Shown: one piece after another, positions 53,701 through 64,000 of the stretch
Position numbering within the stretch: position 1 is the first letter of the stretch
How the letters are laid out: the number at the start of each line of letters is the position of its first letter
Assembly (NCBI GenBank): GCA_039654915.1
Contig: CM077600.1
Span: 27,490,453 to 27,554,452, forward strand
Source of the DNA: Aquilaria yunnanensis
Taxonomy: Eukaryota > Streptophyta > Magnoliopsida > Malvales > Thymelaeaceae
Reading direction: 5' to 3'
DNA: 64,000 nucleotides
Translations under genes and position numbers: made by a program
Notes under the pieces: generated by a model
What the model saw: the letters and a program-made list of their open reading frames with translations, nothing else
Databases searched by the model: none
What the model was told of the DNA's origin: nothing

Positions 53701-54023
53701 TCATATAGAGAATGAAAGAAAAATAATCGGAAGCCTAGATAGAGAATGATCAAATAGTAAAATAGTCGACCCATCCAAATAAATGGCGAATCAACTCATA
53801 ATAGATCAACCAAAATAAAATTATATATATATAGTGAAAATATCAACAAAAAAAAAACCCATCACTTGACTCATTTTTCAAAAATGCTTCATCATCAATG
53901 AATGTTGTTTTTCACCCTTTGACTTCCACGTTTCCTGCTAACACCAAAAATAGATCACACAATTTATCCATTGTAGAGCATAAAAAAAACAATGCTATGT
54001 TAATAGTGATAAATGAGTTTTGT
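50758..54023. other. AT-rich spacer between the two CACTA elements
   Basis: No coding frame with a domain is seen. An open frame at 51883-52182 is very AT-rich and has no recognisable feature. Several poly(A)/poly(T) runs occur. Confidence 0.5.
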
Positions 54024-54400
54024 CACTACTAAAAAAATTATTTTTTTCCAATGGCCAATTTTCCAACGGCCAAGCCGTTGGAGGCTGTGAAAAAAAAAGA
54101 CCCTTATAAAAAAAATCTCCAACTGCTTGACCGTTGGAAGTGTTGAAAAATTTCCAACGGGCACTTTTCCAACGGCCTAAACCGTTGGAAAATAGTGAGT
54201 TAAATTGTATATCTTAATATTTATTGTTTCCAATGGCTGAAGCTGTTGGAAAATATTTTTTTGAATTTTACAACTGCCTTAGCCGTTGGAAATTTTTTTG
54301 ATTTTTCCAACTACCTTGGCCGTTGGAAAAATTTTAAGTTCAATGTCCTGCTTAGAATTTATTTTTTCCAACGGCCTTGGCCGTTGGAAAATAATTTTTT
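54024..54400 (+). repeat. Left subterminal hairpin array of the Pack-CACTA element
   Basis: At least six inverted pairs such as ccaacggccaagccgttgg and ccaacggccttggccgttgg occur between 54060 and 54390, spaced by AT-rich DNA. The core CCAACGG is shared with the large CACTA element. Confidence 0.85.
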
Positions 54401-54730
54401 CATAATATAAGTGATAATCTGTAATTATCAGAACATATTAGTATAATATAAAATTTCATAATATAATATATTATATGTTAAAATGTATCATATATATCAT
54501 ATAGATATATATATAATATCATAATTATAAATATTATTATTAATATTTATAATTATATGTATATATATTATATTATAAATATTTATTATAATATGTATGT
54601 ATATATATACGTATGTATATATATATGTATGTATATCATATATAAAATATTTATCATATTTATTGTATAATTTTAGAAAGTAAAGTAATTATTTTGAAAA
54701 TATTTACCATAAAAACAACAACAAGAATAA

Positions 54731-54800
54731 TATTATATAATTTTTCCCAACAAAAAAAAATCTAGTGGGCCAAAAAAGTCCAAACCCAACCCTAACTCAC

Positions 54801-54858
<58 letters not shown>

Positions 54859-54920
54859 TCTCAACCCAAAAAAAAAATCTATTGGGCAGAAAAAGTCCAA
54901 ACCCAACCTAACTGACCTTG
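54731..54920 (+). repeat. Duplicated 65-bp block flanking an (AT)n microsatellite
   Basis: A block ending gtccaaacccaacc occurs at about 54736-54800 and again at 54852-54918. Each begins aatttttc and contains aaaaaaaatct. Between them lies a pure (AT)n run from about 54804 to 54852. Confidence 0.85.
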
Positions 54921-55204
54921 ACTATTACTGAGTTACCCTCCCAACCCTGTCTCCGCCTCCGGCGCTTCGTCTCCCTCTCCCTACTCTCAGCGTTTCGTCT
55001 CCATTCTCTTCGTCTTCGGCTTCGTCTCCTCTCTTCGTCTCCGGCTCCTCTCACCCTCTCCGTCCCCTCCTCTCATCCTTTCCCCTTCTTCGCGCCTTCT
55101 CCGTCTTCGTCTCGCCCCCTCCTCTCGGCCCTCTCTCCATCCTTCAGCCCTCTCTGTCTCCGTCTCTCCCTCTCCCTCCTCCCCGATCGCCGGTGCCGCT
55201 AGTG

Positions 55205-55330
55205 CCTCATACGGAGCATCAGTTGAGGTTTACTCCACCACAGACCCAGCCTATAATTCACCATGATCCAGCATATGAGGAGGCTGTAATTCAGGCCTCG
55301 CTACAGTCTGATGAATCTGGACTGACGTAA
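55205..55330 (+). pseudogene. Possible captured exon of an unknown gene (UIM-like helix)
   Basis: The frame reads HTEHQLRFTPPQTQPIIHHD then PAYEEAVIQASLQSDESGLT, and stops at 55328. DPAYEEAVIQASLQSDE resembles a ubiquitin-interacting motif (acidic start, Ala, Ser). An ac|gtaaat donor follows. The parent gene was not recognised. It sits directly after the pyrimidine-rich leader-like segment. Confidence 0.35.
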
Positions 55331-56208
55331 ATGAAATCCAATTCACTTTTTTAGTGTTTTTTTTCTCACAACTACTAGTACTGGAATCATTCGGGCGCAA
55401 GCGCAAAGTTGGTACTGGACAAGTGTGCTGGTCCTGTGACGAATACTGAAGTTGTCTTTTTTTCTTTCTGGTTAGTGACTTTCAATTTGCGTATGCTTGA
55501 ATTTGATGGATGCTTATGCGAGGTCAATCAGGTTTTGCTTTGTGCTTTCCTGTTTCAACAGTTGTTGTTGCTGTTGATGTTTCTTTTTTTCCCCCCAATT
55601 GGGTCTTGCTTATTCCTCTTTCAGCGACGCATCTGTTGAGGCTAGTCATTGGTAGTTGATACAGGGTTGTTCGCGTCTACTAGTGTGGCTTTTTTGCATT
55701 CTGCTTGTCGTTTCAGTTTCAGTTGCAGTTCACTGCAGCCAGTTTAGGGATAGTATTTCTTGTACGCGGACTTTGGACTCAGAACCTTATACTGTAAACT
55801 CTCTCAAAAAGGAAGCTGTTATATCCAGGAAGGTATCCATTACCGCGAATCTCTGATTTTGATCTTGTACCAAGACTTTGCTTGCTGAGATAGTATGGAA
55901 ACACGGGAGGGAATAAAAACACTTCATTTAATGATTCACTTAAATTGTAGGAAAACTTGCTTTTCAAGACGAGCATTTGAGCAATTATTTTTCCTTCTTC
56001 TCAGTTTATCGCTGCATGTCTCAGCCTTGAATTGAACAAGTTTGTTTCTTGCTGCGCTAATTCTGTTGCCAATGATGTTGCTCATTAGTTCATCATTCTA
56101 GCTGCGCTAATTCTAATTTTGTCATACTCACTTTTTGTCTTTGCTTTCATGCTAGAGGCCTGGAACTTCAAAACCATATTTATATTTTTTTTTTGGGTTA
56201 AATTTTAG

Positions 56209-56479
56209 ATCTTTTTGAGTGGAAGTGGTGTCAACAAGAACAAGGCAATGGTGGAATATCTATGTCGTTATGGTCTGATATCATCAACCGAGGTTGCTGA
56301 AGTAATGGAGACTGTTGATCGAGCATTATTTGTGCCCGAGGAAAACCCACCTCATGTTGATAGTCCTATGCCCATAGGGTACAATGCCACCATTTCTGCA
56401 CCACATATGCATGCAACATGCCTTCAGTTGTTGGAGAAGCACTTACAGCCTGGCATGCATGCCTTAGATGTTGGCTCAG
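56209..56479 (+). pseudogene. Captured exon of protein-L-isoaspartate O-methyltransferase (PIMT)
   Basis: PIMT repairs isomerised aspartyl residues in aged proteins using S-adenosylmethionine. The exon is bounded by an AG acceptor and a GT donor. It reads LSGSGVNKNKAMVEYLCRYG, then DSPMPIGYNATISAPHMHAT, CLQLLEKHLQPGM and LDVGSG. The last is the start of the methyltransferase motif I, which is cut where the normal intron would begin. The remaining methyltransferase exons are absent, so no enzyme can be made. The frame is free of stops over about 90 codons, pointing to a fairly recent capture. Confidence 0.85.
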
Positions 56480-57150
56480 GTTTCTCTTCATCATACCTCT
56501 TAACTCTTTTTTCTTTAAACATGTTAACGTTTCAAGTATTCTAATCTGTCTTTGTTGGTTGTGTATTTAGCTGATCCATTTGTGTTTATGCATATCTGTA
56601 AGGACCAAAGTCAAACGAATAAAAAGTACTAGTAGTTATGAAAAAAAAAACACTAAAAACCAGTTAGCAAAATTTTGGAAAGTTTAGTAGATTATCTGTC
56701 ATTCTTTATGCTTTCGGCCTTGGGAATGCCGAATGTTATTTGTGCTTTCATGCTTTAGAACATAGAAAATGGTCCTGGATGCAAAAACAGGTGTGAACAT
56801 TATCCTTGAAATTGGAACTAGCTGGGGGAGGCCAAGCACGTGGATTCATTACTAGTTCTTCAAAAGTTTATGATGCCAGTGTTTTGATTCACTGGAACAT
56901 ATCTAAAGTTATCCTTTCTAAACATATAAGTAAAAGGAGTCAATTGAAGTGTATAAGTTCAGCAGAGTTTTGTTAAGATAAGATCAAAAAATTGTTTTAT
57001 TCTGTTACCATGGTTAATTAGCTTAATGAAAGTGAGCGAGTGATATTTGTGTATTAGTTTCCTGCACTCTCTTTATGCACATCTTTTTTTGCACTTCGTT
57101 TTCTGCTGCCATGGTTATGCTGAAATTAATCTTGTTCTTCTTCTTTCTAG

Positions 57151-57232
57151 CTTGTCTGAGATTCAGAATGCTCATGGCCTGGCAGATGTGTTAAGGGAAA
57201 TGCTTAGTGCTTTGGATCCTAAAAATCCTGAG
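57151..57232 (+). pseudogene. Captured exon of a TOM1-like (TOL) VHS/GAT protein
   Basis: TOL proteins recognise ubiquitinated cargo in plant endosomes. After a good acceptor (ttctttctag) the frame reads LSEIQNAHGLADVLREML and SALDPKNPE, a segment that precedes the GAT domain in TOM1-like proteins. The expected donor GT after GAG is GC here (gaggcgagc), so the splice site is weak or changed. Only this exon is present. Confidence 0.65.
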
Positions 57233-57800
57233 GCGAGCATTCTACTTTATCTTTTGGTCTTTTAAATTTTTGTACCTGCCAACTACACATAATTCTTTAT
57301 CAAGAATTTCTGTTGTTGTACATCAACATTTGCTTTGGGCCATAAATGCAGCATCTATTTTATAAAGAACAGAAGATCTTTCATATGTCTGGTGGGATCT
57401 TTAACAAGAGGTTTTTGAGGGACTTGTGTAGCTGCTGATTCCTATGATGTGAATATTTTTGCACTTTATCTGTGGAGCTTGTTAGATGTCTGATATAGGA
57501 AACTGAGATATGATGTCTCAGAAGTATGATTGAGGATTACCATCCTGCCTAGTGATGGCACTCACCTTCTGGAACATAAGAGTTTTACTTTGCAAGTGTC
57601 CTTCCTTATGCTTTTATTTTTTCAGACAAATGATTTGATTTGGTTTCCTCCTGTTTGTTTTTCTCTGCCTCTTACATGCTCTCTTATAACTCTTTCTAAT
57701 TTCCATATATGCAAAGAAAAGCTGCCTGTTTGACTTTTTTCTTTCCACATGAATGCAACAGTAAATATTTACTCTTTGTTTGACCTGTCTATTTATGTAG

Positions 57801-58456
<656 letters not shown>

Positions 58457-58819
58457 TGAATGACATGAATGACTGGTCTATTGAGCTATCCTTTTTTTAT
58501 TTTTTATTTTGGTTATATCTCTTTCATATGTTTAGATCTGTTCTTATATTTTTAATTTCGTATGTTTAATATTTACTTCAGATTTGTTTGGATTTTTTTT
58601 TTTATGTTGGTTAGATCTGTTTGTATATTTGGTTTGATTGATTTTTGTGTTAGATTTCTTAGATTTCGTATTTTTCTGATTTTTAGATTTTTGTAATAAT
58701 GTAAATATAATTTACGTAATAATAATTTTAATTTTTTGAACTAATTTAAAATATAATTTTGTATATCTAAAATAATAAATATAAATTATTTAATGATATA
58801 TATTTTTATATCTTGAAAT

Positions 58820-59104
58820 ATTTTTCCAACAGCCCTAGTCATTGGAAACTTCCATCTGCCTTAAATTATTTAATGATATATTTTTTTTATTACCTGAAAT
58901 GTTTTTCCAACGGCTATTTCACTATTCAAAAAGACAATCCCAAAAAAAAGTTGGAAACTTCCATCGGCTCATTTCCAACGGCCTACCCGTTGGAATTACC
59001 AACAGCTTATCATTGGGCTGTTGGAATTTTTTTTCCAACCATAATTTACCAACTGCCTGGTTTCCAACGGCTTTGCGTTGGAAAATGGCCTTTTTTTAGT
59101 AGTG
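58820..59104 (-). repeat. Right subterminal repeat region of the Pack-CACTA element
   Basis: Motifs ccaacggc, gttggaa and ccaacagc recur between 58825 and 59090, ending in tttttttagtagtg. A 30-bp stretch containing taaattatttaatgatatat occurs at about 58782 and 58862. Confidence 0.8.
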
Positions 59105-59670
59105 TGAGGCAGAATGCATAAGAAGAAAAAATGCTGGAAAAAAAATGATATTTGTTGATCGGATGGAATAAAGATAATAAATTAAACGCCCTCCACCACT
59201 TTGCCCTATAATCCTAATATTGTTGGATTGATAACCTAAAACATTTATTTCCTCGTCTTTTTCTTATGTTAGTACTTCAACTTTCTATAGACTTGTAAAG
59301 ATGATCCAATGTATCAAAAAAAACAAAGTTGAAAGGCATATAAATACATAATTTTCCAAGTTTCAAAAAACAAAGTCTCAAATATATCAAACTTAATTAT
59401 GAAAATGACATTACATTTTTTGAAAAATTAAAAACAAATGACATTTAGATGTATAGGAAAACAAAAATGAAATAGATTTAATCAAGGCAAAAAATTCAAA
59501 ACGATGAGAATTTTTACTCATTCTCGCTCTTCCTCCTTGTTGGCTTTGCCCACCAGTGCTCGTCCACTGCCCTTCTCTTCCTCGTCATCTCTGAATCCAC
59601 TACCCTCCATCCGGATCTCTTTTTTGCCTTGGCCTCTGCCCACTTTTGCCTCCCATCATTATTAATTTCC

Positions 59671-59701
<31 letters not shown>

Positions 59702-59830
59702 AAGTTCATTCACAAGCATGCGCGCCCATACCACACAGTCTGACCATCTCTTCGACGTCGCCACAACCTCATTACTTATATATATCCCCTATTTTTCATC
59801 AGCTACCCACCCACCAGTATGACATGTTCG

Positions 59831-60254
59831 TTAATTTTCTTAATGTCTAACAAAATCATACATGAAAGTATGGAATACAAGAATTAAAAATAAAGAACAA
59901 GAACATCTGACTTGATTTGATCCATTATGATAAAAAAAAAAAAGCAAAATCACAATGATCTGTTGCACTAGGGGCCTCTCCCTTATCCATAGACTAGACC
60001 ACTCTTAATGGCCAGAGTTCCATTATGCTCATCATAAATTAGGTTAAAAGTAAGACACAACACTCATTTATATAGAAGTCTCATGAGCCTACCTATTAAC
60101 AACCACATAGACTCTATGACCCACACTAATATAACCCACATGTTATTACATAATTAGAGTTACTATAATCAGATTATAATCTTTATGGGCTTCATATGTC
60201 TTATAATTGACTAATTTAATCTTAATTCATTTTAATAAACTACACAATTAATGA
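59831..60254 (+). repeat. Long direct repeat, copy 1 (about 425 bp)
   Basis: It matches 63420-63881 in the same orientation, starting ttaattttcttaatg and sharing gacttgatttgatccatt, cactcatttatatagaagtc and tcattttaataaa. By eye roughly three-quarters or more of bases agree. It may be a diverged LTR or a dispersed repeat. Confidence 0.75.
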
Positions 60255-61387
60255 GATAAATTATTAATAAAATGTAACAAATGCTTAAGGTTACATTTTT
60301 CATACGAGCATGGTGTATCAATTTCAATATACAAGATCTTAAAGAAGACTAAACACCTAATACCCTATTTCCTTAATCTTGGTTAGTGTATCTCTAAAGT
60401 AGACAATATATATCTCTTGGTTACCATTATCAAAAGTAAATAATTTGTCATTCTTTATCATCCCTTTTACTCTTCACTAGAGATGTGGCTAGGCCTTATA
60501 TTACACCATGAAAAACAATATGAAAAACTACTTTATTATAAATACATTGGTAACAATATGTTTATTTTGCCCATTATGAGCCTTAACATCTTTATTTGGT
60601 AGCTTCTTGTTTATGACTCTGTACAATGTGTGAAACAATTAATTGTTGTACATCATGACACTAGAGGATTCATTTAAAACAAAAAACCAATAAGTTTCTT
60701 TATGCTCACTTTTTCTAAGCAAGCTTTACTTAGAGCACTCTTATTTTTTATGATCTCTCTTTTTCTAAATGGAACTTCTTGACATTTTTTTAATGACCAT
60801 TCACCACTCAATTTGACCTTTGGAAGTTTCAACATCTAAGGAGTAATAAATTGAGCACAATTACATTAATACTTGTTTGTGATTACTTAAAACAAATAAG
60901 GCAGTTCGAGCATTTTCAATCTCATATCACCTCTTTTGCCCATATTCTTGGTAAAACATATCAATGATCATCCAGGATTTACAAGGATATTATGAGTTTA
61001 CCTAAATAGCTCAAACTTAGAAGGTAAATTTGTTTAAATTCTTAATAAATTATGCTACAATTGAGTAGGAAAATATCACATACTTTGAGCTTAAATTGGA
61101 TGTGGATCATCCCAATTTTGTTTAACCTAACCAGATATTTACTGTGTTACACATTATAAATTAAAAATTCTCAAGTTTGGTACCAATTTCCAAATCCAAT
61201 ACTTTAATAATAGGACACCAAGAATTTGACCATTAGACCCTTAATAGGCACAAAGCAAGTTTTCAAATACTACTTCTTCATACATAGGTTGCATACATGG
61301 TTTAAAAGTAAGAGCATGAAATATGATTTAAATAATGACCTAATGCTATGACTATTGAATGTAGGACAACAACGATACTAAAAATCA

Positions 61388-61628
61388 TACTCCCTCCGTC
61401 CCATATTCTTTGCATCATTCACTTTTCAACAATTAATCTGTAATTTTTTATTTTCAACATTTTAGTATATAAATGAAGAACTTTTATATAAGAATGATAA
61501 ATCAAGAAATATAGTTTCTAAATATTTTTTTTTTAATTTTTTTTAACAAATACTAATATGAATAAATTCAAGTCAAACTATGTGAAAATGTCAAATGATG
61601 TAAAAAATATGGGACAGAGATATTAGTA
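61388..61628 (+). mobile_element. Stowaway-like MITE (copy 3 of 3, best preserved)
   Basis: It begins ctccctccgtcccatattct and ends aaaaatatgggacagaga, an inverted pair typical of plant Stowaway elements, and TA dinucleotides flank it. The interior is AT-rich and non-coding. Confidence 0.75.
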
Positions 61629-62149
61629 CGCAATCTCAAATCCTCATACATAAGAATGATTCGAAGAATTTGTTTCAATCCTTGCTAAATCTACCACCTT
61701 TGAATATATAGATTGCTTAAACCAATCAAGAATCAATCATATGTCTTATGTATATCATCTCTAGATCTCATGCACAACCAACACCTTTGGGCTGAATGGT
61801 TTTGCATTCAATCAAAGACATCCCTAATCATGCAAGACCAAATCTCACAAACTTGGAAAATGGGTCATTTTGGTAACTATAATTTAACCAAATCCATAAA
61901 ATTGTCTTGCAATCGGATATACTTTATGTCCTCTCACATATCACAATATTTTGAGAAATATGGATCTTAAAAAAATAACCATATGACTTAACCTTAAGGG
62001 GAGGATAAATATGATAGAGATCTCTCTCCAGCCATAGGAAGCCTTGTCATTTGCATCTCGATTAAAAATTTAATGAATAAAATTTTAATTTTAATGAAAA
62101 TGGATTAATCATGTACAGTCACCATAGTGATAGTATTCAAATATTAAAT

Positions 62150-62365
62150 CTTCCATGTGTCCCTATAATTAATTAGCTAAATTTTATGAGATATGAGATG
62201 TTATATATCTCATTAGCTAATTAACATTTAAGAGATATCAAAACCATATATATATCTTAATAAGTAATTTACTAACCCTTAAGAGATATGAGAACTTTGT
62301 ATATCTCATCAGTTAATTAACCTTTATGAGATATTGAAACTTCATATATCCCATTGACTATGGTG
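62150..62365 (+). repeat. Short tandem repeats of about 60-65 bp, about 3-4 copies
   Basis: The words gagatatgaga, tatatctcat and agttaattaacctt/agctaattaacatt recur at regular spacing, starting near 62155, 62225, 62285 and 62330. It is non-coding. Confidence 0.65.
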
Positions 62366-63419
62366 AAATTAAACTTGATTGCATGAAAAATTGTTTCAAT
62401 GACTTTTTTTAAATTTTTAGGGTCAATTGAGTTGCAATCTAAAACCTTATGGACTAACTTTATGTAACTTGATAACATGTCCTTTAACTTCAATTTATAA
62501 ATATATTAATCATGCATATTCACTTTACTTTTACCTTCATGAGATATTTAACTCATATATGTCTCTATATTTATTGTGAATATAGCCTTTACTGTATGAA
62601 AATAACTTTCAATAAGGCTTTAATTAACTTTTGGGGTCAAAATGATGAAATCAGCAATAATAGGGTCTTAATAAAAGTTCAAGGACAGAAGTACACAAAA
62701 GAGAGAAATTCAAGAACCAAACAATTATTTCAGCAAGGTTTCAGGATGGCACTGAAATAAATTACGCTAGAGAGCCCAAGTCAACACAATCACAAAACCA
62801 TGAGGACTATGGTGTGATTCAGCCAAAATAAAGGTAAATAATACCTCCACTTCATCTTCTCCAATTCGGCCTCTGAAACTTTCATCGCCAAGCCTTTTTT
62901 TTTTTTTTTCAATGCGCAACTGGCCGATTTCATCCCCATATGTAATCTCGTACCCCAGCCTTAGTTGTCCAACAATACCTAACGAGGAGAGTGCGAAAAA
63001 ACCAAGTCAGAAAACAACACTGTCTCCGGCCGTTTCTCATGAACAGCCACGGTTCGCGGCCAGGCCTCACCGGTGGATGGCGGTGATGGTGAGGATGTCG
63101 GTCGCGGGACCTGATGCGACCAGCCAATACCATCACTCACCTACAACTTCACATGGCACCGCCGATATATCCCAACCGATGTCAACGTGATGGACTAGAG
63201 TCCATTAAAGGTTTCTAATTTCCTTTAGTTTTATTTCAACAATAGAACTAAGAAAACAAAACAAAATTAGAAACCAGGTCAAACGGGCATCGGCTAACTA
63301 TGAGAATTGATTAACACATGCTTCCGGCATGTAAAACAAGAAACAATTGCATAATCGAAAACCCAATCTAATTCGGCACATATTCAATTATCATGTAATA
63401 GGCTCTGATATATCACATA

Positions 63420-63881
63420 TTAATTTTCTTAATGACTAATATAATCATTCATGAGAGTAAAGAATACGAGAATTAAATGCAAGGAATATGAACATTTGAC
63501 TTGATTTGATCCATTGAAATACACTAATTAAAGAAATTATAACAAGCAGTTACATTAACAGTTTCTCCTTTATACCTAAATCAGAGCATTTTTAATGGCA
63601 GAGTTTCATAATGTTCGTTATAAATTAGGTTAAGAGAGAAACATATCACTCATTTATATAGAAGTCTCATTGGTCTACCTATTAACAGCAACATAAACTA
63701 TAAGACCCACATCAATGTAACTCACATTTTATTATGTAATTAGAGTTATTAGCCCAAATAATCAAATTATAACTTTTATAGGCTCTTTATATCTTATAGT
63801 TGATCAATTTAATTTTAATCCATTTTAATAAAATACATATAATTTAATTTTAATTCATTTTAATAAAACACACGATTAATG
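63420..63881 (+). repeat. Long direct repeat, copy 2 (about 460 bp)
   Basis: This is the partner of 59831-60254. It contains an internal duplication of aatttaattttaattcat near 63840. The word ggctctgatatatca directly before it is reminiscent of retrotransposon ends, but no primer-binding site or coding domain lies between the copies. Confidence 0.7.
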
Positions 63882-64000
63882 TTAACTTATATTAAAATTT
63901 TCTAACAATGCCATCTTTTTTTTTTTTTTCTATCAATGTCATGATTAGACTTTTTGCCATCAATTCGAGGTGAGAGAGAAACGTAGGAGACACAGTACGT

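Larger units (their letters stand above)
59105..64000. other. AT-rich repeat-laden intergenic DNA, no gene recognised
   Basis: No frame here carries a known domain. The region holds a pair of long direct repeats, a MITE and short tandem repeats (listed separately). A CT-rich stretch at 59520-59660 and a GC-richer stretch at 62980-63190 have short open frames without recognisable features. Confidence 0.5.

Noticed and set aside
54918..55202. 94-codon frame rich in Ser, Leu, Pro and Arg
   Set aside because: It is a CT-rich repeat translation, more like a 5' leader than a protein.
61713..61970. 85-codon frame on the + strand
   Set aside because: AT-rich, no recognisable domain, and it lies in repeat-laden DNA with no splice context.

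Overview
This window is nuclear DNA from a flowering plant, most likely a eudicot. It is AT-rich, its genes are split by GT-AG introns, and the intergenic space is packed with transposon remains, MITE-like repeats and microsatellites. No tRNA, rRNA, CRISPR or prokaryotic feature was seen.

Positions 1-35000 form a gene island. After a hAT-like MITE (1054-1765) and a dead LINE 3' end (3214-4160) come six intact-looking genes: an acid beta-fructofuranosidase of the cell-wall type (5350-8239, +), a chloroplast Mini-ribonuclease III (12789-9093, -), a DEAD-box RNA helicase of the RH20/p68 type (14373-18566, +), a small membrane-anchored proline-rich protein (20183-22129, +), an FLX-like coiled-coil protein (24367-25865, +) and a PRA1-family membrane protein (34362-34952, +). 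All exon phases were checked by hand and close cleanly. From memory of Arabidopsis gene numbers, this order matches the stretch At1g55120 to At1g55190, so the island appears to be an ancestral collinear block. The genes are ordinary housekeeping or development genes and need not act together.

Positions 36861-50757 form a CACTA (En/Spm) transposon of about 13.9 kb, with near-identical 12-bp ends, an AAA target duplication and subterminal arrays of a CCAAC/GTTGG motif. Inside it are: fragments that look like a Tat-type LTR retrotransposon; a 2.9-kb satellite of about 40 units, each carrying two hairpins; an intact, intronless LOG-like cytokinin-activation gene (46591-45974, -) with a neighbouring unknown zinc-knuckle ORF (47598-47035, -); a truncated TNP2-type transposase C-terminus (47649-48110, +); and an intact five-exon TnpA-like gene (48269-50032, +). 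The LOG-like pair sits where the body of the main transposase would be expected.

Positions 54024-59104 form a second, 5.1-kb CACTA element with no transposase. It holds genomic fragments, introns included, of at least three unrelated host genes, all on the + strand: a protein-L-isoaspartate methyltransferase, a TOM1-like VHS/GAT protein and a MYST histone acetyltransferase. This is a Pack-CACTA type gene-capturing element. Together the two neighbouring elements, one with a DNA-binding TnpA-like protein and both with the same subterminal core motif, are the most unusual part of the window.

Positions 59105-64000 are AT-rich and repetitive: a Stowaway-like MITE, a pair of about 430-bp direct repeats, and no recognisable gene.
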